Origin: JAEUPI01 sp046348365
GTDB lineage: Bacteria; Pseudomonadota; Gammaproteobacteria; Burkholderiales; Burkholderiaceae_C
Direction: 5' to 3'
Assembly (NCBI GenBank): GCA_046348365.1
Contig: JAXMEL010000002.1
Coordinates: forward strand, 124,001 to 188,000
DNA length: 64,000 nt
The notes under the pieces are model-generated. The model did no database searches, had not been told where the DNA came from, and saw only the letters and a list, made by a program, of their open reading frames with translations. Numbering within the stretch: the stretch's first letter is position 1; the number at the start of each line of letters is the position of its first letter. Shown one piece after another: positions 39,926-48,343 of the stretch. Made by a program: the position numbers and the translations under genes.

Positions 39926-40891
39926 ATGGCCGCCGAACCCACGTCCCTGCCCACCGTCGCCGAGGAGCAGGCGCTCTTCGCCAAGCTGTCGGTCGAGTCG
40001 GCCGCGGTGGTGGCGCAGCCGAGCGCCTGGCAGCGCGTGCGGCGCAACACCTCGGTGCGCATCGGCGGCGCGGTGCTGCTGCTGCTGGTGGCGGTGGCGC
40101 TGCTGGCGCCGTGGCTCGGCACGGTGGATCCGTCGCTGTTCGACCCCGCGAGCCGCGACCTCGCGCCCGGCAAGATCGGCGAGATCACCACGCTCGAGGG
40201 CGAGACGCTGAAGCACCGCTTCCTGATGGGCAGCGACAGCTTCGGCCGCGACATCTACAGCCGCGTGATCTACGGCACCCAGGTGTCGCTGATCGTCGGC
40301 ATCGCCACCGCGATCGTCGCGCTGGCCTTCGGCATCGCGCTCGGCCTCAGCTCGGGCTTCCTGCGCTGGCTCGACGGGCCGCTGATGCGCGTGATGGACG
40401 GCCTGATGGCGATCCCGGCGATCCTGATCGCCATCGCGCTGGTGGCGATGTGGCGCGGCAGCCTGCCGACGGTGATCGTCGCCATCGCGATCCCCGAGAT
40501 CCCGCGCGTGACGCGGCTGGTGCGCTCGCTGGTGCTGACGATCCGCGAGGAGCCCTACGTGGAGGCTGCCGTCTCGCTCGGCACGCCGACGTGGAAGATC
40601 ATGCTGCGGCACATCCTGCCCAACTGCATCGCGCCGCTGGTGGTGCAGGGCACGTTCATCTGCGCCTCGGGCATCCTGGTCGAGGCGATCCTGTCGTTCC
40701 TCGGCGTCGGGCTGCCGCCCGACATCCCCACCTGGGGCAACGTGATGGCCGAAGGCCGCGCGCAGTTCAACGAGCAGCCGCACAACATCTTCTTCCCCGG
40801 CGTGTTCCTCGCCGTCACCGTGCTCGCGGTCAACATGCTCGGCGACGGGCTGCGCGACACGCTCGACCCCAAGATGGCCAAGCGCGTATGA
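39926..40891 (+). CDS. ABC transporter permease (DppC/OppC type)
   Basis: A 321-residue permease. A cytoplasmic N-terminal extension of about 45 residues precedes the first helix (VRIGGAVLLLLVAVALLAPWLG), as is usual for DppC/OppC proteins. The MGSDSFGRDIYSRVIYGTQVSL motif is diagnostic of the family, and the EAA loop reads PYVEAAVSLGTPTWKIMLRHILPNC. ATG 39926 is preferred; a TTG six bases upstream is possible. It follows a repeat element and overlaps the ATPase gene start (ATGA). Confidence 0.95.
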   Translation: MAAEPTSLPTVAEEQALFAKLSVESAAVVAQPSAWQRVRRNTSVRIGGAVLLLLVAVALLAPWLGTVDPSLFDPASRDLAPGKIGEITTLEGETLKHRFLMGSDSFGRDIYSRVIYGTQVSLIVGIATAIVALAFGIALGLSSGFLRWLDGPLMRVMDGLMAIPAILIAIALVAMWRGSLPTVIVAIAIPEIPRVTRLVRSLVLTIREEPYVEAAVSLGTPTWKIMLRHILPNCIAPLVVQGTFICASGILVEAILSFLGVGLPPDIPTWGNVMAEGRAQFNEQPHNIFFPGVFLAVTVLAVNMLGDGLRDTLDPKMAKRV

Positions 40892-42519
40892 ACACCCAGG
40901 TGCAGGCCGATCGCCCGGTGCTCGAGGTGCGCAAGCTCTCGATCGCGCTGCCGCCCGGCGGCGACCGCGCCACCGCGGTGCGCGACGTGTCGTTCACCGT
41001 CGGCGCGCACGACATCGTGTGCCTGGTCGGCGAGTCGGGCTCGGGCAAGAGCGTGATCGCGCAGGGTGTGATGGGCCTGCTGCCGAAGTCGCTGCCCGTC
41101 ACCGGCGGGCAGATCCTGCTGCAGGGCGAAGACATCACGCACGCGCCGCTGGCGCGGCTGCGCGAGCTGCGCGCCACGCGCATGAGCATGATCTTCCAGG
41201 AGCCGATGACGGCGCTGAACCCGGTGATGACCTGCGGCGACCAGATCGACGAGGTGCTGCGCGAACACACCAAGATCTCGGCCGCCGAGCGGCGCGAGAA
41301 GGTGCTGGCCATCATCCGCGAGGTGCTGCTGCCCGACCCCGAGCGCATGATGGCGAGCTACCCGCACCAGCTCTCGGGCGGGCAGCGCCAGCGCATCATG
41401 ATCGCGATGGCGCTGGTGCTCGAGCCGGTGCTGCTGATCGCCGACGAGCCCACCACCGCGCTCGACGTCACCACGCAGAAGCAGGTGCTCGAGCTGATGC
41501 TGGCCCTGCAGCGCAAGCACGGCACCGGGGTGCTGTTCATCACGCACGACTTCGGCGTGGTGGCCGAGATCGCGCAGAAGGTAGCCGTGCTGCGCCTGGG
41601 CGACCTGGTGGAGGTCGGCCCCAAGCACGACGTGCTGCAGCGCCCGCGGCACGACTACACGCGCATGCTGATCGGCGCGGTGCCCACGCTGCGGCTGGTC
41701 GAGCGGCCGGTGGATGCCAACGCGCCGGTGGTGCTCAAGGCCACCCGGCTCGAGAAGACCTACCACGACCGCAGCTGGTTCGGCCATGCGCGCAACGTGC
41801 ACGCCGCGCAGGACGTGAACCTCGAGATCCGCCGCGGCCAGACGCTGGGCATCGTCGGCGAATCGGGTTCGGGCAAGAGCACGGTGGCGCGCTGCATCGT
41901 GCGGCTGATCGATCCCACCGGCGGCAGCGTGATGCTCGGTGCCGACGACATCGCGATGATGCCGCCGGCGCGGCTGCGCCCGCTGCGCAAGCGCGTGCAG
42001 ATCGTGTTCCAGGATCCGTACCGCTCGCTCAACCCGCGGCGCAACGTGGCCGAGGCGATGATCGAGGGCCCGGTCAACTACGGCATGGCGCGCTCCGCCG
42101 CGCTCGCCAAGGCGAAGGAGCTGCTGGCGATGGTGCGCATGGACGTTTCGGCCATGGAGCGCTACCCGCACCAGTTCTCCGGCGGCCAGCGCCAGCGCAT
42201 CTGCATCGCCCGCGCGCTGATGATGGAGCCCGAGCTGCTGATCGCCGACGAGGCGGTGTCGGCGCTCGACGTGTCGGTGCAGGCGCAGGTGCTGCGCCTG
42301 TTCGAGGAGATCCGCGCGCGGCTGAACCTGGCGATGCTGTTCATCACGCACGACCTGCGCGTGGCCTCGCAGGTGTGCGACCAGCTGGCGGTGATGAGCA
42401 AGGGCCGCGTCGTCGAATACGGCCCGGCGCACCAGGTGTTCGGCGCGCCGCAGCACGAGTACACGCGCGCCCTCTTCGCCGCGGCGCCGGGGCGCGACTT
42501 CGCGTTCGGCACCGCCTGA
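40888..42519 (+). CDS. ABC transporter ATP-binding protein with two fused ATPase domains
   Basis: A 543-residue protein carrying both ATPases of a peptide/nickel-type transporter (DppD plus DppF) in one chain. Domain 1 has Walker A GESGSGKSV, signature LSGGQRQRI and Walker B LLIADEPTTALD; domain 2 has GESGSGKST, FSGGQRQRI and LLIADEAVSALD. The switch histidines are in FITHDFG and FITHDLR. The Walker B of domain 2 has EAV in place of the more common EPV. Fused forms such as GsiA and YejF are known. The start overlaps the permease stop (ATGA). Confidence 0.95.
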   Translation: MNTQVQADRPVLEVRKLSIALPPGGDRATAVRDVSFTVGAHDIVCLVGESGSGKSVIAQGVMGLLPKSLPVTGGQILLQGEDITHAPLARLRELRATRMSMIFQEPMTALNPVMTCGDQIDEVLREHTKISAAERREKVLAIIREVLLPDPERMMASYPHQLSGGQRQRIMIAMALVLEPVLLIADEPTTALDVTTQKQVLELMLALQRKHGTGVLFITHDFGVVAEIAQKVAVLRLGDLVEVGPKHDVLQRPRHDYTRMLIGAVPTLRLVERPVDANAPVVLKATRLEKTYHDRSWFGHARNVHAAQDVNLEIRRGQTLGIVGESGSGKSTVARCIVRLIDPTGGSVMLGADDIAMMPPARLRPLRKRVQIVFQDPYRSLNPRRNVAEAMIEGPVNYGMARSAALAKAKELLAMVRMDVSAMERYPHQFSGGQRQRICIARALMMEPELLIADEAVSALDVSVQAQVLRLFEEIRARLNLAMLFITHDLRVASQVCDQLAVMSKGRVVEYGPAHQVFGAPQHEYTRALFAAAPGRDFAFGTA

Positions 42520-42538
42520 GCGCGACCGGGGCTGAGGT

Positions 42539-43441
42539 GTGGTGCGGCCGTGGCTGATCGCGCCGATGCTTGCCGTGGCCTGGGGCTTGAACTGGCCCGC
42601 GGTGAAGATCCTGCTCGCCACGCTGCCGCCGTTCACGATGCGCGTGCTGGGGCTCGGCGCGGCCGCGCTGCTGCTGGCCGGCGTGGCGCGTGCACGCGGT
42701 CTGGCGCTGGTGCCGCCGCGCGCGCAGTGGCCGGCGCTGGCGCTCGCCGGCACGCTCAACGTGGCGGCGTTCAACGTCTGCACCGCGTTCGCGCAGCTGA
42801 ACACCAGCACCTCGCGCGCCGCGGTGCTCACCTACTCGATGCCGATGATGTCGGCGCTGCTGGCGGTGTGGCTGCTCGGCGAACGCCTGAGCCGCCGCGC
42901 GCTGCTCGCGCTGGCCAGCGGCAGCGCGGGGCTGGCGCTGCTGGCCTGGCCGGCGGTGCGCGCGGCGGGCGCGCCGGGTTCGGGCGTGTCGATGCTCGGC
43001 CTCACGATGCCGCTGGCCGCCGCGCTGGCGTGGGCGCTCGGCACGATCGCCACCAAGCGCTGGCCGCTGCACGGCGATCGCATCGTGCACACCGCCTGGC
43101 AGCTCGCCATCGGCGCGGTGTGCGCGGCGCTCGGCGTCGCGCTGGCGCACGAGAGCTGGCCCGCGCAGTGGCCCGCGGTGACGCTGGTCGCGCTGGCCTA
43201 CCACGTGGTGATCGCGATGGCGCTCGGCTACCTGCTGTGGTTCGTGCTGCTGCAGCGCCAGGGCGCCGCGGTGGCGGCCCTCACCACGCTGGCGGTGCCG
43301 GTGGTGGGCGTGCTCGGCGCGATGGCGCTGATGGGCGAGCGCCCGAGCGCGGCCGACTGGAGCGGCTTCGTGCTCGTGCTCGCGGGCGCCGCGCTGATCC
43401 TGCTGCCGCAGCGGCGCGGTGCCGACCTATCAGAGCGTTGA
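42539..43441 (+). CDS. DMT/EamA family transporter
   Basis: A 300-residue membrane protein with about ten hydrophobic segments and two EamA repeats. The first repeat starts MLAVAWGLNWPAVKILLATLPPFTMRVLG; the second contains MPLAAALAWALGTIATKRWP. The start is GTG 42539, or the adjacent GTG 42542, 19 bases after the ATPase gene, with GAGG upstream. Such transporters usually export amino acids or metabolites. It may remove excess product of the hydrolases encoded around it (inference). Confidence 0.88.
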   Translation: MVRPWLIAPMLAVAWGLNWPAVKILLATLPPFTMRVLGLGAAALLLAGVARARGLALVPPRAQWPALALAGTLNVAAFNVCTAFAQLNTSTSRAAVLTYSMPMMSALLAVWLLGERLSRRALLALASGSAGLALLAWPAVRAAGAPGSGVSMLGLTMPLAAALAWALGTIATKRWPLHGDRIVHTAWQLAIGAVCAALGVALAHESWPAQWPAVTLVALAYHVVIAMALGYLLWFVLLQRQGAAVAALTTLAVPVVGVLGAMALMGERPSAADWSGFVLVLAGAALILLPQRRGADLSER

Positions 43442-43457
43442 CACGGACACCCAAAGC

Positions 43458-44951
43458 ATGCCCCGCATCCTGATCGCCGGCTACCAGCACGAGACCAACA
43501 CCTTCGCGCCGAGCCTGGCCGACTGGGCCGCCTTCACGCGCGGCGATTCGTTCCCCGCCTTCGTGCGCGGGCCCGAGATGGTGGCGCAGCTGTCGGGCAT
43601 CAACATCCCGGTGGCCGGCTTCATCGCGTTCGCGCGCACCCGGGGCTGGAGCCTGGTGCCCTCGGGCTGGGCCGGCGCGATCCCGTCGTCGTACGTGACG
43701 CGCGACGCCTTCGAGCGCATCGCCGGCGCGATCTGCGACGACGTGCACGCAGCCGGCAACCTCGACGGCATCTACCTCGACCTGCACGGCGCCGCGGTGG
43801 CCGAGCACGCGCTCGACAGCGAGGGCGAGCTGCTGGCGCGGCTGCGCGCGATCGTCGGGCCCGAGCTGCCGATCGTGGCGAGCCTCGACCTGCACGCGAA
43901 TGTCACGCATCGCATGCTGAGTCTGGCCGATGCGCTGGTGGCCTACCGCAGCTATCCGCACGTGGACATGGCGCGCACCGGCGAGCGCGCGGCCGAGCTG
44001 CTGGCGCGGCGCCTGGCCGCCGGGCGCAAGGAGCCCGTGCACGCGCGGCGCGTGCCGTTCCTGATCCCGCTGAACGCGCAGAGCACGTGGATGGAGCCCG
44101 CGCGCACGCTGTACGACGAGCTGGAGGCGCTCGATCGCGAGCACGGCACCTGCTCGAGCTTCTGCATGGGTTTTCCGGCGTCGGACTTCGACGAATGCGC
44201 GCCGATGGTGTGGGGCCATGGCGCGCGCGCAGAAGCGGCGGTGGAACGCCTCTTCGCGCGCGCGGCCGAGCCGCGGCAGTGGCAGCTCGAGTGTCTGCCC
44301 GCCCGCGAAGCCGTCACGCACGCGATGGCGCTGGCCGCGAAGGCAGACAAGCCGGTGGTGATCGCCGACACGCAGGACAACCCCGGCGCCGGCGGCGACA
44401 GCAACACCACCGGCATGCTGCACGCGCTGCTCGCGCAGGGCGCGGGCCGACGCTTCCCGGGCCAGGTGGCGCTGGGCCTGATGTTCGACCCCGCGGCCGC
44501 GCGCGCCGCACATGACGCCGGCATCGGCGCAACGATCGACATCGCGCTCGGCACCGCGGTGCCCACCTTCACCGGCCAACCGAGCGACGCGCCGGTGCGC
44601 GGCCGCTATCGCGTGGTCGCGCTGGCCGACGGCCGCTGCACGTTGACGGGGCCGATGATGACCGGCCTGACCGTGAAGCTCGGCCCCAGCGCCTGCCTGG
44701 AGATCGACGGCGTGCGCATCGCGGTGGTCAGCGGCAAGAAGCAGCTGCTCGACCGCGAGCTGCTGCGCATGGTGGGCATCCACCACGAGCATCAGCGCAT
44801 CGTGGTGGTGAAGAGCAGCAACCACTTTCGCGCCGACTTCCAGCCGAACGCGTCGCATGTGCTGGTGGCCAAGGCTGCGGGGCCGATGGCCGCGGATCCG
44901 GCTGACTTGCCGTGGACGCGGTTGCCGGATGCGATTCGGCGGAGGCCTTGA
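43458..44951 (+). CDS. M81 family metallopeptidase (MlrC type)
   Basis: A 497-residue protein of the MlrC/M81 family, named for the microcystin-degrading MlrC peptidase. It starts PRILIAGYQHETNTFAPSLADW and contains GIYLDLHGAAVAEHALDSEGELLARLRAIVG, SLDLHANVT and VIADTQDNPGAGGDSNTTGML, all family hallmarks with probable zinc ligands. Most members act on small modified peptides or amides and are widespread in bacteria with no microcystin link. Its place after a peptide ABC transporter supports hydrolysis of imported small amides. Confidence 0.92.
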   Translation: MPRILIAGYQHETNTFAPSLADWAAFTRGDSFPAFVRGPEMVAQLSGINIPVAGFIAFARTRGWSLVPSGWAGAIPSSYVTRDAFERIAGAICDDVHAAGNLDGIYLDLHGAAVAEHALDSEGELLARLRAIVGPELPIVASLDLHANVTHRMLSLADALVAYRSYPHVDMARTGERAAELLARRLAAGRKEPVHARRVPFLIPLNAQSTWMEPARTLYDELEALDREHGTCSSFCMGFPASDFDECAPMVWGHGARAEAAVERLFARAAEPRQWQLECLPAREAVTHAMALAAKADKPVVIADTQDNPGAGGDSNTTGMLHALLAQGAGRRFPGQVALGLMFDPAAARAAHDAGIGATIDIALGTAVPTFTGQPSDAPVRGRYRVVALADGRCTLTGPMMTGLTVKLGPSACLEIDGVRIAVVSGKKQLLDRELLRMVGIHHEHQRIVVVKSSNHFRADFQPNASHVLVAKAAGPMAADPADLPWTRLPDAIRRRP

Positions 44952-45050
44952 GGTGTTGACGTGTGCGGCCTGGTTCACGTTTGATGGGCTGACGCGGCGC
45001 GGCGGGCGGTACCCGCTCGTTGTGCTCGTCGAAGACAGCGAGTGTTGCTG

Positions 45051-45311
45051 GGCAAAGGTGGGTTCGGGCGGGCATGGGCGCGCCTATGAGGCGCCGAGGA
45101 GCGCAGGGCTGCGAGGGTTGCCCATCGCCGCAAGGCGATGGGACGGCGAGGACTTCGAGCTCCGAGCACAGCGGCGCTCCGCGAGGAGCGTCGCGGCCGT
45201 GCGAGGGCGAGTTCCGCAGCCGCCCTCGCAGATCGAGCACCGCAGGGAAGTCCACGCGAAGCGTGGACCGCCTCATCGAAGCGCCCAGGCCCGCCCGAAC
45301 CCGCCTTTGCC
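45051..45311. repeat. 261-bp structured element with 43-bp inverted ends
   Basis: This element occupies the largest non-coding gap (44952-45351). The ends, 45051-45093 and 45269-45311, are inverted copies that match at 38 of 43 positions. Inside are several perfect hairpins: 45121-45142 (9-bp stem, GCAA loop), 45175-45190 (6-bp stem, GCGA loop), 45201-45229 (9-bp stem) and 45250-45268 (8-bp stem). The whole could fold into a branched RNA or cruciform. I find no transposase or convincing reading frame. It could be a MITE-like element or an ncRNA. The remaining bases of the gap, including GAGGAGT before the amidase ATG, look ordinary. Confidence 0.85.
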
Positions 45312-45351
45312 TCGCTCCAACATCTGCGAGTCGAATTGAGGAGTCGCCAAC

Positions 45352-46854
45352 ATGACAACCCCCTGGTTCACCGAAGACGCCACTGCCCTCGCGCAGCACA
45401 TCGTGCGCGGCGAGTTCACCGCCATCGAGGCCCTCGAGCGCACGCTCGCCGACGTCGGCGCTCACAACAAGACGCTCAATGCCGTGTGCCTGCTGCGACC
45501 TGAAATTGCACGCCGCGAAGCCACCGAGCGCGACGCCGAACTCGCCGCGTGCAAGACCGACGCGGCACGCGCCGACCTGCTGCAGCGCAAGCCCTTCTTC
45601 GGCGTGCCGCTGCTGCTGAAAGACGTGGGGCCCGCCACCGCACATCCCGACTTCCCGTCGCGCATGGGCTCGCGCGTGTTCGGCAGCCAGGGCTTCGCGT
45701 GGCCGGTGAAAGGCGCGCTCACCGAGCGCTACCTCGCCGCCGGCTTCGTGCCGTTCGGCCGCAGCACGTCGCCCGAGATGGGCATCAGCGCCAGCACCGA
45801 AGCGGTTGCCTACGGCGGCCCCACGCGCAATCCCTGGAACACCGCGCATTCGGCCGGCGGCTCCAGCGGCGGCGCGGCCAGCGCCACGGCAGCCGGCATC
45901 GTGGCGATCGCGCATGCCAACGACGGCGCGGGCTCGATCCGCATTCCGGCATCGGCCTGCGGGCTCGTCGGCCTCAAGCCTTCGCGCGGGCTGATGCCCT
46001 GCGGGCCGCTCGCCGGCGAGGGCTGGGGCGGGCTCGCGCTCGACCACGTGGTGTCGCGCAGCGTGCGCGACTGCGCGCGCGCACTCGATGCCACGGCCGG
46101 CGCCGATGCCGGCGCGCCCTATGCCGCGCCAACGCGCGACGCACCGTTCGCCGCGGCCACCACGGCTCCGCCCCAGGCGCTGCGCATCGCGCTCGTGAAC
46201 CGCTTCTACGAAGGCGACCCGGTGCACCCCGAGGTCGCGGCAGTCGTCGCCGGGTTCGCGCAGCAGCTGCAAGGCCTGGGTCACCACGTCGATGAGGCCG
46301 ACCTCGGCTTCACGACGCTCGACGTCGTGCGCCCGGTGATGCAGGTGATCGCCGCCGGCACGGCGATGGTGCTCGATGGCATCGCGCAGGCGCGTGGCCG
46401 CGCGATCACGCCCGACGAGCTGGAGCCGGTGGTGTGGGGCGCGCTGCAGACGGGCCGCTCGATCAGCGGCGGCGACTATCTGCGCGCACTCAACGTGCTG
46501 CACCTGCTCGGCCGGCGCATGGGCGCGTTCCACCAGCGATTCGACCTGCTGCTGACGCCCACGCTCGCCGAGCCGCCGGCGGCGATCGGCCGCTTCGCGA
46601 TGACCAACCCCGACTTCCTCGACTACCGGCTCGGCCCCAACGGCCTGTGGCGCTACACGCCGTTCACGCCGCTGGCCAACGGCACCGGCGCACCGGCGAT
46701 CTCGCTGCCGGTGGGCTTCTCGGCGAGCGGCCTGCCGATCGGCGCCATGCTCGCCGCGCCGCTCGGCGGCGATGCGCTGCTGCTGCGCGTGGCGGCGCAG
46801 TGGGAGGCGGCGACACCAGGGCGGCGCACGATGGCCCCGCGCGGCGGAGCATGA
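45352..46854 (+). CDS. Amidase signature family protein 1
   Basis: A 500-residue amidase signature enzyme with the Ser-cisSer-Lys triad visible: Lys90 in GVPLLLKDVG, the Gly/Ser loop AGGSSGGAAS (about 168-177) and the nucleophile Ser195 in DGAGSIRIPAS. The length is normal. Family enzymes hydrolyse amides of carboxylic acids, including carbamoyl and aryl amides. It is the first of two tandem amidases (7 bases apart) that follow the peptide transporter and MlrC-like genes. The start is ATG 45352 with a GAGGAG ribosome site. Confidence 0.93.
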   Translation: MTTPWFTEDATALAQHIVRGEFTAIEALERTLADVGAHNKTLNAVCLLRPEIARREATERDAELAACKTDAARADLLQRKPFFGVPLLLKDVGPATAHPDFPSRMGSRVFGSQGFAWPVKGALTERYLAAGFVPFGRSTSPEMGISASTEAVAYGGPTRNPWNTAHSAGGSSGGAASATAAGIVAIAHANDGAGSIRIPASACGLVGLKPSRGLMPCGPLAGEGWGGLALDHVVSRSVRDCARALDATAGADAGAPYAAPTRDAPFAAATTAPPQALRIALVNRFYEGDPVHPEVAAVVAGFAQQLQGLGHHVDEADLGFTTLDVVRPVMQVIAAGTAMVLDGIAQARGRAITPDELEPVVWGALQTGRSISGGDYLRALNVLHLLGRRMGAFHQRFDLLLTPTLAEPPAAIGRFAMTNPDFLDYRLGPNGLWRYTPFTPLANGTGAPAISLPVGFSASGLPIGAMLAAPLGGDALLLRVAAQWEAATPGRRTMAPRGGA

Positions 46855-46861
46855 TGAGGCC

Positions 46862-48343
46862 ATGACGTACCACGCCACCAACAACCCGATCACCGACCCG
46901 ATCACCGACCTCGACGCACGCGCGCTCTCGCGCGCGATCCACGCGCGCGACATCTCGTGCGTCGAGGTCATGCGCGCATATCTCGCGCGCATCCACCGCC
47001 TGAACCCGCGCTTCACGGCGATCGTCAGCCTCGCGCCCGACGACATGCTGCTCGCCCAGGCCGCCGAGCGCGATGCCGAGCTCGCCAAGGGCGCGAGCCG
47101 CGGCTGGATGCACGGCATGCCACAGGCGATCAAGGACGCGAGCCCCGCGGCGGGCTTTCCCAACACCTTCGGCAGCCCGCTGCTGAAGAACGCGATCGCG
47201 CGCACCGACTCGATAGTGGTCGAGCGCATGAAGGCGGCCGGCTGCATCGTCATCGGCAAGACCAACATGCCCGAGTTCGGCCTCGGCTCGCACACCTACA
47301 ACAACGTGTACGGCACCACCGGCAACGCGTGGGACGTAGCGGTCAGCGCCGGCGGCTCCAGCGGCGGCGCGGCCGTGGCTCTGGCACAGCGCCTGCTGCC
47401 GCTGGCCGACGGCTCCGACTTCATGGGCAGCCTGCGCAACCCGGCGTGCTGGAACCATGTGTTCGGGCTGCGCCCGAGCCAGGGCCGCGTGCCCTACGGC
47501 CCGACGAGCGACGTGTGGGTGCGCCAGCTCGCCACCGAAGGCCCGATGGGCCGCACCGTGCGCGACGTGGCGCAGCTGCTGTCGACGCAGGCCGGCCACG
47601 ACCCGCGCGCGCCGCTGTCGATCGCCCAGGGCCCGAAGGACTTCGTGCCCGCGCCCGATGCGTCTGTGCGCGGCAAGCGCATCGCGTGGCTCGCCGACCT
47701 GGGCGACCACCTCGCCACCGAGCCGGGCGTGCTCGATGCGTGCGCCCAGGCGCTGCGGTGCATGGAGCGCGGCGGCGCGATCGTCGAGCCGCTGGCCTCG
47801 ATCGGCGTCGACCTCGAACGCGTGTGGCAGGCCTGGCTGCTGTGGCGCCGCGCGCTGGTGGCGCCCAACGTGGGCACGGTGATGCACCTGCCCGACGCGC
47901 GCGCGCAGATCAAGCCCGAGGCGCTGTGGGAGTTCGACCAGGCGCAGGTGCTGAGCGCGAGCGACTTCATGCGCGCGAGCGAGGTGCGCACGCGGCTGCA
48001 TGCGGCGCTGCTGCAGCTGTTCGAGCGCTTCGACGCACTGGCGCTGCCCGTTGCGCAGGTGTGGCCCTTCCCTGTCGAGCAGCATTGGCCGAAGACCATC
48101 GCCGGCCGCTCGATGGACACCTACCACCGCTGGATGGAGACCACGCTGTACGCCACCTTCGCAGGCCTGCCGGCGATCAGCGTGCCCGCGGGCTTTCACG
48201 CCAACGGCCGCTGGCCGATGGGCGTGCAGCTCGTCGGCCGGCCGATCGGCGACGCCGCGCTGCTCGAACTCGCTGCCGGCTACGAAGCGCTGATCGGCGA
48301 CTTGCTCGCGCGGCGGCCGCCGGAGCCCGGCACCGCTAGCTGA
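46862..48343 (+). CDS. Amidase signature family protein 2
   Basis: A 493-residue amidase with the catalytic Lys91 (MPQAIKDAS), the loop SAGGSSGGAAV (about 162-171) and the nucleophile Ser190 (GSDFMGSLRNPA). The N-terminus has a short direct repeat (NNPITDPITDLD). It shows only family-level similarity to the preceding amidase, so the two are not a recent duplication. Its 3' end overlaps the convergent Nudix-MBL gene by 8 bases. Substrates are unknown; the context suggests amides imported by the upstream ABC system. Confidence 0.93.
   Translation: MTYHATNNPITDPITDLDARALSRAIHARDISCVEVMRAYLARIHRLNPRFTAIVSLAPDDMLLAQAAERDAELAKGASRGWMHGMPQAIKDASPAAGFPNTFGSPLLKNAIARTDSIVVERMKAAGCIVIGKTNMPEFGLGSHTYNNVYGTTGNAWDVAVSAGGSSGGAAVALAQRLLPLADGSDFMGSLRNPACWNHVFGLRPSQGRVPYGPTSDVWVRQLATEGPMGRTVRDVAQLLSTQAGHDPRAPLSIAQGPKDFVPAPDASVRGKRIAWLADLGDHLATEPGVLDACAQALRCMERGGAIVEPLASIGVDLERVWQAWLLWRRALVAPNVGTVMHLPDARAQIKPEALWEFDQAQVLSASDFMRASEVRTRLHAALLQLFERFDALALPVAQVWPFPVEQHWPKTIAGRSMDTYHRWMETTLYATFAGLPAISVPAGFHANGRWPMGVQLVGRPIGDAALLELAAGYEALIGDLLARRPPEPGTAS

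Noticed and set aside
45051..45311. Insertion sequence
   Set aside because: The inverted ends resemble those of a transposon, but there is no room for a transposase and no target duplication was evident. It is kept as a structured element of unknown type.
44952..45351. Small open frames in the 400-base gap before the first amidase
   Set aside because: All pass through the inverted-repeat element on both strands, lack ribosome sites and give basic low-complexity peptides.
45352..48343. Recent tandem duplication of the two amidases
   Set aside because: They share only the family catalytic motifs; the N-termini, nucleophile region and C-termini differ throughout.
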